Assembly: GCA_004297775.1 (NCBI GenBank) | Contig: SCUE01000019.1 | Span: forward strand, 176,990 to 240,989 | Source: Chloroflexota bacterium | Lineage (GTDB): Bacteria > Chloroflexota > UBA6077 > FW602-bin22 | Length of the DNA stretch: 64,000 nt | Reading direction: 5' to 3' | Part shown: positions 8,498-18,234 of the stretch, piece after piece | Position numbering within the stretch: the stretch's first letter is position 1 | Layout: every line of letters starts with the position of its first letter | Notes under the pieces: generated by a model | What the model saw: only the letters and a program-made list of their open reading frames with translations | Told to the model about the DNA's origin: nothing | The model's database searches: none | Program-made: the position numbers and the translations under genes

Positions 8498-8570
8498 AGG
8501 AGCGTAGCTCAGTTGGTAGAGCAGCGGTTTCCAAAACCGCCGGTCGGGGGTTCGAACCCCTCCGCTCCTG
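8498..8570 (+). tRNA. tRNA-Trp (CCA anticodon)
   Basis: A full cloverleaf can be drawn: acceptor AGGAGCG/CGCTCCT, anticodon stem GCGGT/ACCGC with loop TTCCAAA giving anticodon CCA, and a T-arm with TTCGAAC. The discriminator base is G at 8570. The 3' CCA is not encoded (the DNA continues CCC), so it would be added after transcription. Confidence 0.96.
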
Positions 8571-8639
8571 CCCATCTCCTGTCATTGGTTTGACCCGACG
8601 CGTGCGAGTCCGCGCGAACGCGGGCGTGGAGTTCAGCCC

Positions 8640-9743
8640 ATGAAGCACCGGCGCGTCTCAGTTCTCCAGTTCCTGACCGAAAGCCGCCTGAACATCTTGG
8701 TGGTGTTCTTGCCGGTTGCGCTGGTCCTTCGTTTGAGCGGCGGGAGCGACGTTCTGGTTTTTGTCGCTTCGGCGCTGGCAATCATTCCGCTGGCCGGAAT
8801 CATCGGTCACGCCACCGACGAGATCGCGAAGTACGTCGGTCCAGGCGTCGGCGGATTCCTGAACGCAACTTTCGGCAACGCGACCGAATTGATCATCGTT
8901 CTGCTTGCGCTCGATCGCGGTCTGACCGAGGTCGTGAAAGCGTCCCTAAGCGGCAGCATTCTGGGGAACATCCTGCTCGTACTCGGCCTGGCGATGCTCG
9001 TCGGCGGATGGGGACGGGTCAAGCAGGTGTTCAACCGAACGCACGCCGGCGCCAGCGCGGTGATGCTGGTGCTGGCAGTCGTCGCACTCGTGATGCCGGA
9101 CATCTTTGCCTTGACGGTTGGCGAGCACGATGGGCCGCGCGTCATGCAGATGAGCATCCTGGTATCGATCGTGATGCTCATCACGTATGTCGCCAGCCTC
9201 GTTTTCTCGTTGCGCACCCACCGAGAGATCCTGACGACGGTTGGGCACGCCGAAACTGAACCTCCGCGACTTCGACGCGGACCTGCGATTGCACTCCTTG
9301 CCGTTGCGACGGTCGCGACCGCTGTCGCGGCGGAAACTCTCGTCGGCGTCATCGAGCCGACTGGCAGAGCGCTTGGGTTATCCGAGTTCTTCATCGGTAT
9401 CGTTGTGGTCGCCATCATCGGCAACGCGGCCGAGCACTTCGCGGCCGTCTGGCTTGCGCGCGACAACAAGATGGATCTCGCCGTCACCATCGCGGTCAGT
9501 TCGGGGACTCAGATCGCTCTGCTCGTCGCGCCGATCGCGGTGCTCGCTTCAGTCGCCATGGGCCATCCCATGGCTCTCGTCTTCAACCATTTCGAGCTCG
9601 GTGCATTGATGATGTCTGTCATCGCGGTCGCGTTTGCGACGATGGACGGCGAGTCCAATTGGTTTGAAGGCGTCCAGCTACTCGCGATCTACGCGATTAT
9701 GGCAATCGTGTTCTTCTTCGTGCCGGGGTCAGCCATCCATTGA
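8640..9743 (+). CDS. Calcium/proton antiporter, CaCA/CAX family
   Basis: 367 residues with about eleven hydrophobic helices. Two pseudo-symmetric alpha-repeats carry the transport motifs: GNATELIIVLLAL near residues 80-92 and GNAAEHFAAVWLA near 260-272. These glutamates bind the cation. The family exports Ca2+ (sometimes Na+ or Mn2+) from the cytoplasm in exchange for protons. An acidic motif sits between the halves. The ATG at 8640 follows a GTGGAG sequence by 9 bases. It is monocistronic, downstream of tRNA-Trp and convergent with the SRAP gene, which begins its stop 13 bases after this one. Confidence 0.92.
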   Translation: MKHRRVSVLQFLTESRLNILVVFLPVALVLRLSGGSDVLVFVASALAIIPLAGIIGHATDEIAKYVGPGVGGFLNATFGNATELIIVLLALDRGLTEVVKASLSGSILGNILLVLGLAMLVGGWGRVKQVFNRTHAGASAVMLVLAVVALVMPDIFALTVGEHDGPRVMQMSILVSIVMLITYVASLVFSLRTHREILTTVGHAETEPPRLRRGPAIALLAVATVATAVAAETLVGVIEPTGRALGLSEFFIGIVVVAIIGNAAEHFAAVWLARDNKMDLAVTIAVSSGTQIALLVAPIAVLASVAMGHPMALVFNHFELGALMMSVIAVAFATMDGESNWFEGVQLLAIYAIMAIVFFFVPGSAIH

Positions 9744-9756
9744 GTGGTCGATCGAG

Positions 9757-10443
9757 CTAGAGCGCTAGCCGGCCGGGCATTTCGACCGGAGCGACGAGAT
9801 CAGGTCCATCGTTGACATGACTCGACACGGCCGAGCTCACGGGGAAAGCCTCCATCGCTTCGGCCTGGTATGGCTGCAAGAGACGCTCGATCTCGGTGAC
9901 GTCGTGCCAATCCGGATCGAGCCAGCAATCTTCGTCGTCTCGGTGCAGGATCACCGGCATGCGGTCGTGGATCGCGCCGGTGACGGCGTTTGGGGCCGTC
10001 GTGATGATCGCGCAGGTTGCGGGGTGATCGTCGCTTGGTCCGGTCGCGAGGCCAGCGAACCCGAACAAGCCGCCACTCTTCAGGCGAATGAAGTACGGCT
10101 GCTTGCGTTTCGCGCCCGGAACCACTGCCCACTCGTAGAAGCCGTCCGCCGGGATGAGGCAGCGACCGCGTTCAAGCGCGCGGCGGAACAGCTTGCTTTT
10201 GGCAATACCCTCCGCGCGCGCGTTGATCGGCGGAGGCCGCGTGGCGGTCTCGCGCATCCAGGCCGGTTGGAATCCCCACCGCGCTTCGACGAGCGCCCGA
10301 CCGACTGGCTTCTCGACCACCATCGGGATCATCTGGCTCGGTGCGATATTGAATCGCGGCACGATCCGGGTTTCCGTCATCGGCGTAAGGGTGAAACGCA
10401 GCCGGATCGCCTCCGGGTCGGTCAGTGTGTAGCGTCCGCACAT
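9757..10443 (-). CDS. yedK: SOS response-associated peptidase (SRAP, YedK/HMCES)
   Basis: 228 residues from the ATG that gives MCGRYTLTD. Cys2 must follow the cleaved Met, because it is the residue that forms a thiazolidine bond to abasic sites in single-stranded DNA, so the longer in-frame start at 10479 is rejected. Other hallmarks are present: RFNIAPSQ, the LIPADGFYEW motif with the catalytic Glu, and HDRMPVIL with the active-site His. SRAP proteins shield abasic sites from strand breakage and error-prone bypass. The gene stands alone between a convergent transporter and the secreted HExxH protein. Length and motifs are standard. Confidence 0.95.
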   Translation of the reverse strand: MCGRYTLTDPEAIRLRFTLTPMTETRIVPRFNIAPSQMIPMVVEKPVGRALVEARWGFQPAWMRETATRPPPINARAEGIAKSKLFRRALERGRCLIPADGFYEWAVVPGAKRKQPYFIRLKSGGLFGFAGLATGPSDDHPATCAIITTAPNAVTGAIHDRMPVILHRDDEDCWLDPDWHDVTEIERLLQPYQAEAMEAFPVSSAVSSHVNDGPDLVAPVEMPGRLAL

Positions 10444-10495
10444 CGGCGGTGAGGATATGCGACGGCGCCGCAACATCACCCGAAGTGGTCCGAGA

Positions 10496-11920
10496 TCAAG
10501 GAGTCCTCGAAGGCGGCTTTGGAGCCGGCGTTGGTAAAGCCGGACGTGGGCCGTGATAGCCGCACTGGTCGCCGTATTTTGCCACGAGCCGCGTCTTGAG
10601 TTCCTGTGGATCCTGAGCGAGCAGCCTCTGTATCTCGTTCAGGTCGATTTCCGTTGCGTTTGTCGGTTTCTCCTTGCCGTTGGGGCCGTGGAACGATTCC
10701 CACACCATCACCTGATTCCGAAATGCCCGCAACTCGGCCTCGAAGCATCGTGCCGGATCCCGTTCGTCGAGCGTCAGCCCCTGGGCGTGCTCCCAGGCGT
10801 GCGTCGCCTCGTGGGCCATCGCCGCGGTCAGGACGCGGACGTCCACGCTCAGCAGATCGACGTTCACGCGGATTTCACGAGCTCCAAAGCTGTAGAGCGC
10901 GACGGTGCTTGGATCATCCATCTCGGCCGCGCGGACTCCGATCTTCTGTTCGTGGATCGTGTCGGCGAGGTACTTCGTTCGCGCCTCTCGCCGCATCAGC
11001 CACAGCGCCGGCGCGATGTCGGGATCGACTGGAGCTTCGGAGCCGAGTGACTGCATCGTAACTTGATACGCGATCGCCGACGCCTCGCCAGGACTCGAGA
11101 CGAGAATCGCCGCGTTCGCCGGAATCCATTGGCCGTTGACGAGGAGGAGCGCCTCTTGGCCGTCGGCGCCGACCGCGCGGTTTTCGACCGCGATCGCGGC
11201 GCCGATGCGTAACGGCGGCGCCGAGGAGACCAATTCGCCGGGTCGCGTGTAGAGCCGGGTGCTATCGGAGATGACCACGCCGAAGAGCGGACGTAGTTGC
11301 GGGCGCGGTGTGCCCACCCGCGTCGCGCCCGGCCGGCCGGCCGGCGTTGCCGTTGCGGTTCTCGTTGGCGTCCGCGTTGGGGTCGCGGTTCGCGTTGGCG
11401 TGCGCGTCGCCGTGCTCGTGGCGCCGCCGCGCGGCGGCAGCACGGTCGCTGACGCGGTGGGAACGCGCGTCAGGGCGGGAAGGCTGGCCGGCACGAATCG
11501 CGGCGGGGTATCTCGCTTGAGAAGCGCCTGGCGGACCTCGCGCGGGGAGAACACGCGCAACTCGATCGCGAGATCAACCGCGTCCGCGATGTCCTCGAAT
11601 ATCAGAAGCCCTTCTCGGACCGCCCAGGTGTCGTCGTCGATGCGCCGCCAGGCCTGTCCGTCTTTCCCTTGAACTTCGCCGGTCGTCGTTAGCACGGACG
11701 TGAATCCGTACGCCGCCACGGCAAACGCGGCTGGGTCGGCCGCCTGCCGGGCGGTCGTGCCGGTCCCGGTGACCACGACCGCGTAGCGACGTCCAACGTT
11801 CAGGATGACGTCGCCGCTCTGACGGGTCGCGACGCCTTCACCAGCCCGGGCAACGATGCCTTCGTAGACGTCGGCGCGCATCGGCGTGCAGGCAGTGACT
11901 GCACCGACGACGACGAGCAA
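10496..11920 (-). CDS. Secreted HExxH metalloprotease-like lipoprotein with Thr/Pro linker
   Basis: 474 residues from a TTG. The frame stays open upstream, and using a CTG at 11995 would add a good lipoprotein signal (Arg residues, then VLLPIALLVVVGAVTAC); the minimal start leaves the signal too short, so the true start is probably upstream. After the lipobox Cys comes an N-terminal domain of about 150 residues, then a TRTPTRTATPT-like linker (about residues 170-200), an SH3-like middle segment, and a C-terminal region with AMAHEATHAWEHA. That contains HEATH, a zincin HExxH motif. The extreme C-terminus is Pro-rich. It lies just downstream of a DUF350 gene. Substrate unknown; zinc peptidase activity is an inference from the motif. 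Confidence 0.65.
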   Translation of the reverse strand: MLVVVGAVTACTPMRADVYEGIVARAGEGVATRQSGDVILNVGRRYAVVVTGTGTTARQAADPAAFAVAAYGFTSVLTTTGEVQGKDGQAWRRIDDDTWAVREGLLIFEDIADAVDLAIELRVFSPREVRQALLKRDTPPRFVPASLPALTRVPTASATVLPPRGGATSTATRTPTRTATPTRTPTRTATATPAGRPGATRVGTPRPQLRPLFGVVISDSTRLYTRPGELVSSAPPLRIGAAIAVENRAVGADGQEALLLVNGQWIPANAAILVSSPGEASAIAYQVTMQSLGSEAPVDPDIAPALWLMRREARTKYLADTIHEQKIGVRAAEMDDPSTVALYSFGAREIRVNVDLLSVDVRVLTAAMAHEATHAWEHAQGLTLDERDPARCFEAELRAFRNQVMVWESFHGPNGKEKPTNATEIDLNEIQRLLAQDPQELKTRLVAKYGDQCGYHGPRPALPTPAPKPPSRTP

Positions 11921-11996
11921 CGCGATCGGAAGGAGGACGGGTCCGCCGCCGCGGATCCCCGTCGAAGATGATCGAGACGTGGCGAAGTGACTCAGG

Positions 11997-12209
11997 CTAG
12001 TTCGTGATGATTTGCCCCACGACGTAGAAGATCCCGAGAACGAAACATCCGGCGAGGACTCCCGCGCCCGTGTTGTTATCCTGGGTGATTTCGCGCATCA
12101 GGTGGTAGCGCCGTTCCAGGACTTCAAACAGCAGCGTCGCGATCGCGATTGCGACGAGACTCCAGAGCACAGTGAGGCCGAGCGCAGAAAAAAATCGTTC
12201 GACTTCCAT
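11997..12209 (-). CDS. Small DUF350-like membrane protein
   Basis: 70 residues from an ATG, MEVERFFSALGL. It has two hydrophobic segments (about residues 9-30 and 49-66) separated by the charged stretch LERRYHLMREITQDNNTGAG. A Glu-Ile followed by a polar Asn-containing turn and a second Gly/Ala-rich helix matches the DUF350 repeat, although most DUF350 proteins carry two such repeats. Function of the family is unknown. The following secreted HExxH gene starts essentially at its stop, so the two are probably cotranscribed. The divergent nadE lies 51 bases away. Confidence 0.65.
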   Translation of the reverse strand: MEVERFFSALGLTVLWSLVAIAIATLLFEVLERRYHLMREITQDNNTGAGVLAGCFVLGIFYVVGQIITN

Positions 12210-12260
12210 TGGCTTACGCGCCCTCCATTGTGGCGCTCCTAGATTATCCTTTGGTGCGCG

Positions 12261-14024
12261 ATGCACAACAACTATCAAGGCCGAACACGTGGCCCTCGTG
12301 TTGCCCTGGCACAGATCAATACCAAAGTTGGCGACCTGGACGGGAACGCGGCCCTGATTCGGTCCGCGATCGCCGAGGCTCGTTCCCTTGGCGCGGACAT
12401 CGTGGCGCTCCCCGAATTGGCGATCACCGGTTATCCGCCCGAGGATCTGCTCCTCAAGCCATCGTTCATTCGCGACAGTCGACGCCAGATCGAGACGATC
12501 GCGACCGACTGCCGAGACATCACGGCGATCGTCGGTTTTGTCGACGAGGACGGCGACATCTACAACGCCGCGGCGGTCCTGCATGGCGGGCGCGTCGCGG
12601 CAGTGCACCGCAAGGTGTACCTCCCGACGTACGGTGTCTTTGACGAGGATCGGTACTTTCGCGCCGGTGACTCGTGCGCGGTCATCAAGCTCAATGGCGT
12701 AAAGATCGGAATCAGCGTCTGCGAGGACATCTGGTATCCGACCGGACCAATGACGGCGCAGGCAGCCGCCGGCGCCGAGGTCATCATCAATATCAATGCT
12801 TCTCCATACCATCGTGGCAAGCGCGCCTGGCGCGAACGAATGCTCGCGACCCGTGCGTCAGATCACAGTGTTGTTCTCTGTTATGTGAATTTGGTCGGTG
12901 GCCAGGACGAGTTGGTCTTCGATGGCGCCAGCGTCGTGTTCGACCAACGGGGCGCCCTCGTGGCGCGCGCACGCCAGTTTGAAACCGACATGCTCGTCGT
13001 CGACGTGCCGATCGACGACGTGTTCCGTGCCCGGCTGCACGACCCCCGCCAGCGCAAGGAAATGATGTCGCGCGCCTCGGCCGGGTTTGACACCCGCGTC
13101 ACCGATCTGGTCGGGGATCGATCGACCGTGGCCGAGACGATACCGGCGCCGTCTCGCGTTGCCGAGCCGATAACGGATGAGGCCGAGCTGTACGGCGCGC
13201 TCGTCCTTGGAACGCGCGACTATTTCGAGAAGATCGGCTTCGCGCGAGCGATCGTCGGGCTTTCAGGAGGCATCGATTCGTCGTTGGTCGCCTCCATCGC
13301 GACCGATGCGCTTGGCCCAGAGCGCGTTTGGGGCGTCTCGCTGCCGTCGCGCTACTCTTCGGCTGGTAGCCGAAGCGATGCCCGCGACTTGGCGGAGAAC
13401 CTCGGCATTCGATTCATCACGATCCCAATCGAGGGAATGTTCACCGCCGGATTGGAGGCGCTCGCCGAGGCGTTCGCTGGTACGACGCCAAACGAGGCCG
13501 AGGAGAACCTCCAGGCACGTATGCGCGGCGCGGTGTGGATGGCGATTTCGAACAAGTTCTCCCCGGCGTTGATGCTGACGTGTGGCAACAAGAGCGAGAT
13601 GGCGGTCGGCTACGCCACGCTGTATGGCGATATGGCCGGCGGCTTTGCCGTGATCAAGGATCTCTTGAAGACGTGGGTCTATCGACTGGCGCGCTACCGC
13701 AACGAGCGCGATGGTCGGATCGTGATCCCCGAAGCCTGCCTCACGAAAGAACCGTCTGCCGAATTGCGTCCGAACCAGCGCGACAGCGACAGCCTGCCTC
13801 CGTATGAGGTCCTCGATCCGATCCTCGAAGCCTATGTCGAGCGTGATCTCTCGGTGGATGAGATCGTCGACGCGGGATTCAGCCCGGACGTCGTGCGACG
13901 TGTCGCGCGGCTCGTCGATTTCGCGGAGTACAAGCGTCGCCAGGCGCCACCCGGCGTGAAGGTTACCTCGCGCGCGTTTGGCCGCGACCGAAGGTTGCCG
14001 ATCACGAACGGGTATCGCGGCTAA
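12261..14024 (+). CDS. nadE: Glutamine-dependent NAD+ synthetase
   Basis: 587 residues in two domains. The N-terminal nitrilase-like glutaminase carries the catalytic triad Glu52 (ALPELAITGYPP), Lys118 (HRKVYLPTYG) and Cys154 (ISVCEDIWYP) and releases ammonia from glutamine. The C-terminal synthetase domain holds the ATP pyrophosphatase loop SGGIDSS starting at residue 335 and the CGNKSEMAVGY and TKEPSAELRP motifs. Together they convert deamido-NAD+ to NAD+ with ATP and glutamine. Length is normal for the bacterial two-domain form. The PucR-type regulator follows 11 bases after the stop in the same direction, and glnA, which makes the glutamine substrate, comes next. Confidence 0.97.
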   Translation: MHNNYQGRTRGPRVALAQINTKVGDLDGNAALIRSAIAEARSLGADIVALPELAITGYPPEDLLLKPSFIRDSRRQIETIATDCRDITAIVGFVDEDGDIYNAAAVLHGGRVAAVHRKVYLPTYGVFDEDRYFRAGDSCAVIKLNGVKIGISVCEDIWYPTGPMTAQAAAGAEVIININASPYHRGKRAWRERMLATRASDHSVVLCYVNLVGGQDELVFDGASVVFDQRGALVARARQFETDMLVVDVPIDDVFRARLHDPRQRKEMMSRASAGFDTRVTDLVGDRSTVAETIPAPSRVAEPITDEAELYGALVLGTRDYFEKIGFARAIVGLSGGIDSSLVASIATDALGPERVWGVSLPSRYSSAGSRSDARDLAENLGIRFITIPIEGMFTAGLEALAEAFAGTTPNEAEENLQARMRGAVWMAISNKFSPALMLTCGNKSEMAVGYATLYGDMAGGFAVIKDLLKTWVYRLARYRNERDGRIVIPEACLTKEPSAELRPNQRDSDSLPPYEVLDPILEAYVERDLSVDEIVDAGFSPDVVRRVARLVDFAEYKRRQAPPGVKVTSRAFGRDRRLPITNGYRG

Positions 14025-14035
14025 CCGAACGCGTC

Positions 14036-15682
14036 GTGGCGGGACTGTCGGTCGAAGCTCTCTGGCGACACATCCTGCCCGCCGGCACGAACATAGCGGC
14101 TGGAATCGTCGGTCTCGATCGCGACGTGACGTGGCCGGTCACGATGCGCACACGCGCGCCGGCTTTCCCTCACCTCAAGGGTGGCGAGCTGGCGCTGATA
14201 TCCAGCGGCTCGCTCAGCGACTTCGATCCACCGATGTCCCTCACGGCGGTCATTCGGTCGCTGGCCGGCCTGGGCGCCGCCGGCGCGGCCGTGAGTGGAG
14301 AGATCGCCGCTGAAGCGATCGATCTGGCTGACGCAGTCGGATTTCCGCTCCTTCGCCTTCCCGATGGCGCGAGCCTGGCGGAACTGGAAAACGTGGTTGC
14401 TCGCGCGGTGGTCGATCGTCGAACCGAGATCCACCAGCGCGGTCAAGACCTGTATCGCCGATTGACCGAACTGGCGATCGAGGGTCATGGCGTCAACGCG
14501 ATTCTCGACACGCTCGCCGAATTGACGGGCAAGACCATCTTGCTCGAGTCGCCGTCGTTCGTGTTGCGCGCTCATTCCGAGCGAGGCGCCATCCGTGTGA
14601 ACCCGGCAATCGAGGATTCCCTGCGCGCCGACGCCCGACGGATCGAGACTTGGATCGCCCGCACGACAATGTCGGCGTCTGAACCACCAACCCTACGCCT
14701 GGCCATCGGGACCGAGGCCGAGCGCGTCGTCGCGCCGATCGCGGTTCGGGACACGATCCTCGGTTACCTGTCGATCGCCGGTCCGCGCGGAAAACTGGCC
14801 GATATCGATGATCTGGCGGCGAGTCGAGGTGCGGCCGCGTGCACGATCGACCTGGCACGGGAGCGCGCCGTGTCCGAGGTCGAAGATCGGTTGCAAACCG
14901 ACCTGGTCGAGGCGCTCGTAACCGGTGGCTACGGTTCGATCAATGGCGCGCAGACGCGTGCCCAACGCCTGAGCTTCGATCTGAACCGCTCGTACACCGC
15001 GATCGTATTCTCGGGCGCGATAGGTGCGGCCACCAGTCCGTCACCGTTGGCGGTGCGCGAACTGCGAGGCGCGGTCGAACGAGAAATCGAGACGGGCGGG
15101 GCGCCGGCGATGGTTGGCGTTCACGATGGATATGTGATTGCGCTCGTGACTGATGGCGATGACGTGGCCGCGACTAAGACGTGGACCCAGGAGCTTCATT
15201 CTTCGATTTCGGCGCGCGTCGCGCCGACGCTGTCTTCCGGCGTGAGCCGCCGCCATGATGGTGTCGAGGGCGCGATGACGGCCTACCGGGAGGCTGAAGG
15301 CGCTTTGCGGCTTGGCCGTCGCGTCTACGGCGATGGCCAGATGTCGCATTTCGGCGAACTCGGGCTGTTTCGACTTCTCCTCTCGCTGCCAACCGCGTCG
15401 GAACTGGAGGAGTTCTTCAGCGATACTCTCGGCGCGCTGGCGGACTACGATCGGCAGCACGATGGGGAGCTCGTTCGCACGCTCGACGCATACTTCGCGT
15501 CGCTCTGCTCGCCAACTGACGCCGCTGATCGTTTGCATGTCCATCGCAACACGCTGCTCTATCGGCTGCGCCGAATCGAGGAGATTGCCGGCGTTGACCT
15601 GGCGAACGGCGAGGTGCGACTCGCGCTCCATCTCGGCTTGCGAGTTGGTGATGTGCTGCACCATGGTCGCCCGGCGCGATAG
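14036..15682 (+). CDS. PucR-family transcriptional regulator
   Basis: 548 residues from a GTG 11 bases after nadE. Residues 1-120 resemble the PucR N-terminal domain (GLDRDVTWPVTMRTR, LISSGSL). A middle CdaR GGDEF-like region follows, and the C-terminus carries the PucR helix-turn-helix: AADRLHVHRNTLLYRLRRIE, then GVDLANGEVRLALHLGLRV. Characterised relatives sense nitrogen-related metabolites such as purine-breakdown products or GABA. Its position between nadE and glnA suggests a role in nitrogen assimilation, but the ligand and the target are unknown. It ends 133 bases before glnA, in whose leader a short inverted repeat could be an operator. Confidence 0.9.
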   Translation: MAGLSVEALWRHILPAGTNIAAGIVGLDRDVTWPVTMRTRAPAFPHLKGGELALISSGSLSDFDPPMSLTAVIRSLAGLGAAGAAVSGEIAAEAIDLADAVGFPLLRLPDGASLAELENVVARAVVDRRTEIHQRGQDLYRRLTELAIEGHGVNAILDTLAELTGKTILLESPSFVLRAHSERGAIRVNPAIEDSLRADARRIETWIARTTMSASEPPTLRLAIGTEAERVVAPIAVRDTILGYLSIAGPRGKLADIDDLAASRGAAACTIDLARERAVSEVEDRLQTDLVEALVTGGYGSINGAQTRAQRLSFDLNRSYTAIVFSGAIGAATSPSPLAVRELRGAVEREIETGGAPAMVGVHDGYVIALVTDGDDVAATKTWTQELHSSISARVAPTLSSGVSRRHDGVEGAMTAYREAEGALRLGRRVYGDGQMSHFGELGLFRLLLSLPTASELEEFFSDTLGALADYDRQHDGELVRTLDAYFASLCSPTDAADRLHVHRNTLLYRLRRIEEIAGVDLANGEVRLALHLGLRVGDVLHHGRPAR

Positions 15683-15782
15683 TATGTGCGCTCGGCCCAC
15701 ATCGCGGCGCGATCGCTTGGTGCGCAGCGCACGTGGTCTAGGGCGACCCTCGCTCTTACTATCGGATGCTTGGCGGCAATAT

Positions 15783-15795
15783 GGGCGCGGCGCCC
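15783..15795. promoter_or_regulatory. Inverted repeat in the glnA leader
   Basis: GGGCGC-G-GCGCCC is a perfect 6-bp inverted repeat with one central base. It ends 9 bases before the GAGGAG ribosome-binding site of glnA (15805-15810). It could be an operator for the adjacent PucR-type regulator or a small RNA hairpin. A TACTAT box at 15757-15762 is a candidate -10 element just upstream. Both are suggestive only. Confidence 0.25.
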
Positions 15796-15815
15796 AATCG
15801 AATTGAGGAGCACTC

Positions 15816-17246
15816 ATGAGCCCACGCAAACCCAGCACGGCCAAGGATGTCGTTGCCCTTGCCAAAGAGACCGGTGTCAAGATGGTCGACTGGAAGTTCT
15901 GCGACCTTCCCGGTCAGTGGCAGCACTTCTCGATTCCCGTTGGTGAGCTCGAAGAAGATCAGTTCACCGATGGTCTCGGCTTCGATGGGTCGAGCATCCG
16001 CGGCTTCCAGAAGATCCACGAGAGCGACATGCTCCTCATGCCCGATCCGACGACCGCAATCGTGGATCCGGCGTGCCGTATCCCGACGTTGAGCGTGATC
16101 TGCAACATTGCAAACCCGAAAGACAAGTCGCCGTACACCCGTGATCCGCGCTACGTCGCCCAGAAGGCCGAGGCGTATCTCACCAAGAGCGGCGTTGCGA
16201 CAACGAGTTATTGGGGACCCGAGGCCGAGTTTTTCGTCTTCAACAGCGTGCGATTTGATCAGACATCGCATAGCGGGTTCTACGAGATCGACTCCGATGA
16301 GGGAATTTGGAACTCGGGCGCCGCGGGAAAGAATCTTGGTTACCGTCCGCGGACGAAGGAGGGGTACTTCCCCGTTCCGCCGACGGACAAGCTTCAGGAC
16401 CTGCGATCCGAAATGGTCCTGAAGATGATCGAGTCCGGTCTGAATGTTGAAGTTCACCACCACGAAGTCGGCACTGCCGGTCAGGCCGAGATCGACCTGC
16501 GCTTCGATACGATGACGACGATGGGCGACGCGATGCTGCTCTTCAAGTACATCATCAAGAATGTCGCGTATCAGAATGGCTACACCGCCACGTTCATGCC
16601 GAAACCACTATTCGGCGACAACGGGTCAGGGATGCACGTCCACCAGAGCCTCTGGAAGGACAAGACCAATCTCTTCTGGGACCCGAAGGGCTATGCGGGA
16701 TTGAGCGACACCGCCCGCCACTATATTGGTGGGCTCCTGGCTCACGCGCCGGCTTTGCTGGCCTTGTGCGCTCCGACAACGAACTCGTATCGTCGTCTCG
16801 TGCCCGGGTATGAGGCGCCTGTGAATCTTATGTATTCACAGGCGAACCGCTCCGCGGCAGTGCGTATTCCCGTCTATTCGCAAAGTCCGAAGGCGAAGCG
16901 CATCGAGTTCCGATGCCCTGACCCATCGGCGAATCCCTACCTCTGCTTCGCGGCGCTCTTGATGGCTGGTCTTGATGGCATCGAGAAGAAGACCGAGCCG
17001 CCAACGCCGATCGACAAGGACCTATACGAGTTGGAGCCAGAAGAGGCCGCCCACATCAAGTCGACCCCGGGCTCGCTGCTAGAGGTGCTGACCGCGCTGG
17101 AAAACGACCACGAGTTCCTTCTACGTGGTGACGTGTTCACGCAGGATCTGATCGAAACGTGGATCGAGTACAAACGCGAGCGAGAGGCGCAGCAAGTCGC
17201 TCTTCGTCCGCACCCGCACGAGTTCCATCTGTACTACGACGTCTAG
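15816..17246 (+). CDS. glnA: Glutamine synthetase, type I (GSI-beta-like)
   Basis: 476 residues from an ATG preceded by GAGGAG. It condenses glutamate and ammonia using ATP. The beta-grasp part shows [11 protein letters not shown], and the catalytic part shows [38 protein letters not shown] and the arginine loop [11 protein letters not shown]. At residue 404, Tyr in DLYELEPEE corresponds to the tyrosine that is adenylylated in GSI-beta enzymes. The length and this segment favour the beta subtype over the shorter feedback-inhibited alpha subtype. No adenylyltransferase is in the window. It follows the PucR-type regulator and ends at a strong terminator. Confidence 0.97.
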   Translation: MSPRKPSTAKDVVALAKETGVKMVDWKFCDLPGQWQHFSIPVGELEEDQFTDGLGFDGSSIRGFQKIHESDMLLMPDPTTAIVDPACRIPTLSVICNIANPKDKSPYTRDPRYVAQKAEAYLTKSGVATTSYWGPEAEFFVFNSVRFDQTSHSGFYEIDSDEGIWNSGAAGKNLGYRPRTKEGYFPVPPTDKLQDLRSEMVLKMIESGLNVEVHHHEVGTAGQAEIDLRFDTMTTMGDAMLLFKYIIKNVAYQNGYTATFMPKPLFGDNGSGMHVHQSLWKDKTNLFWDPKGYAGLSDTARHYIGGLLAHAPALLALCAPTTNSYRRLVPGYEAPVNLMYSQANRSAAVRIPVYSQSPKAKRIEFRCPDPSANPYLCFAALLMAGLDGIEKKTEPPTPIDKDLYELEPEEAAHIKSTPGSLLEVLTALENDHEFLLRGDVFTQDLIETWIEYKREREAQQVALRPHPHEFHLYYDV

Positions 17247-17269
17247 GCCGATCACCGGCCAAGCGGACC

Positions 17270-17300
17270 AGCCCGGTGCGCCTTCGCGCGTCGGGCTTTT
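17270..17300 (+). terminator. Rho-independent terminator after glnA
   Basis: A 12-bp stem, AGCCCGGTGCGC (17270-17281) pairing with GCGCGTCGGGCT (17286-17297) with two G-U wobbles, a CTTC loop and a short T run (17297-17300). It lies 24 bases after the glnA stop and before the convergent hisG. Confidence 0.85.
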
Positions 17301-17358
17301 CCGTTTGGCGGGCAAGGTTCTGGCGCCGTCCGGGCTCGGGAGACCGCGGCGACAAAGG

Positions 17359-18234
17359 TCAGGCGACGATCTTCGAAATCGGAATCTCGAGAATGTCCTC
17401 GGCGCCGACGCGCTTAAGCTCCGGTATCAGGAGATTGACGCTCGACTTTACGGCGACCGATTCGACCGCGTAGTAATCGGTATTGAAAAGTCGCGACACG
17501 GTCGGCGCCTTCATGGCCGGCAAGATCGCGATCAAAGCGTCGAGGCGCGCGGCTGGAACGTTCATCTTCAGCAAGACCTTGCCGCGTGCCTGTAGCACGC
17601 CGTTCAGCAACGTCGTGATCGCTCCCATCGCCTCGCGACGCGGCGCGTCGTCCCATGCATCGCGATTCGCAATCAACTTGAGTGAACTGACGATCAGTTC
17701 GTCGATGATCGCGAATCCCGCCCGCCGCAGTGATGAACCAGTCTCTGTCAGCTCGACGATGGCATCGGCGAGTTCCGGGATCTTCGCTTCGGTGGCGCCG
17801 TGCGAGAACCGGATCCGGGCGTCGATTCCACGCTCTGAGAAGTAGTCGGCGGCGATCGCGGGGAACTCGGTCGATACTCGTACGCCAGCCGGAAGATCAT
17901 GCGGGGTCTGATAGCCCTTGTCGGAGGGAACCGCCAGCACGATCCGGGTTGTGCCACCGGCGCGCCCGCCCGGACCGAGATCCATCACCTCGACAACGTC
18001 GGCGCGAGCCTCGCGAATAGAGTGCGTTTCGCAGAGGCCGAGGTCATAGTGGCCGCCCGCGATCGCTTCCGGAATCTCCTGGGGTCGGAGAAACTTAACT
18101 TTCGCAAACCGCGGGTCGTTGATCGCCGCGTTGTAGTCTCGATCGGCCGTCCGGCGAACCGGCAGGTCGGCCTCTTCGAAGAGCTTGAGGGAGAATGGTT
18201 CCAGGCTGCCGTTCGGCAGCGTCAACCTAAGCAC
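17359..18234 (-). CDS. hisG: ATP phosphoribosyltransferase, long form (HisG_L)
   Basis: 291 residues from a GTG. It catalyses the first step of histidine synthesis, joining ATP and PRPP. The N-terminal half has [11 protein letters not shown], then [10 protein letters not shown], and the PRPP-binding loop region [19 protein letters not shown]. The last 80 residues ([20 protein letters not shown]) form the C-terminal regulatory domain that binds histidine in the hexameric long form, so no HisZ partner is needed. The start overlaps hisI by 8 bases. Only these two his genes are here; the rest of the pathway must lie elsewhere. It converges with glnA. Confidence 0.95.
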   Translation of the reverse strand: MLRLTLPNGSLEPFSLKLFEEADLPVRRTADRDYNAAINDPRFAKVKFLRPQEIPEAIAGGHYDLGLCETHSIREARADVVEVMDLGPGGRAGGTTRIVLAVPSDKGYQTPHDLPAGVRVSTEFPAIAADYFSERGIDARIRFSHGATEAKIPELADAIVELTETGSSLRRAGFAIIDELIVSSLKLIANRDAWDDAPRREAMGAITTLLNGVLQARGKVLLKMNVPAARLDALIAILPAMKAPTVSRLFNTDYYAVESVAVKSSVNLLIPELKRVGAEDILEIPISKIVA

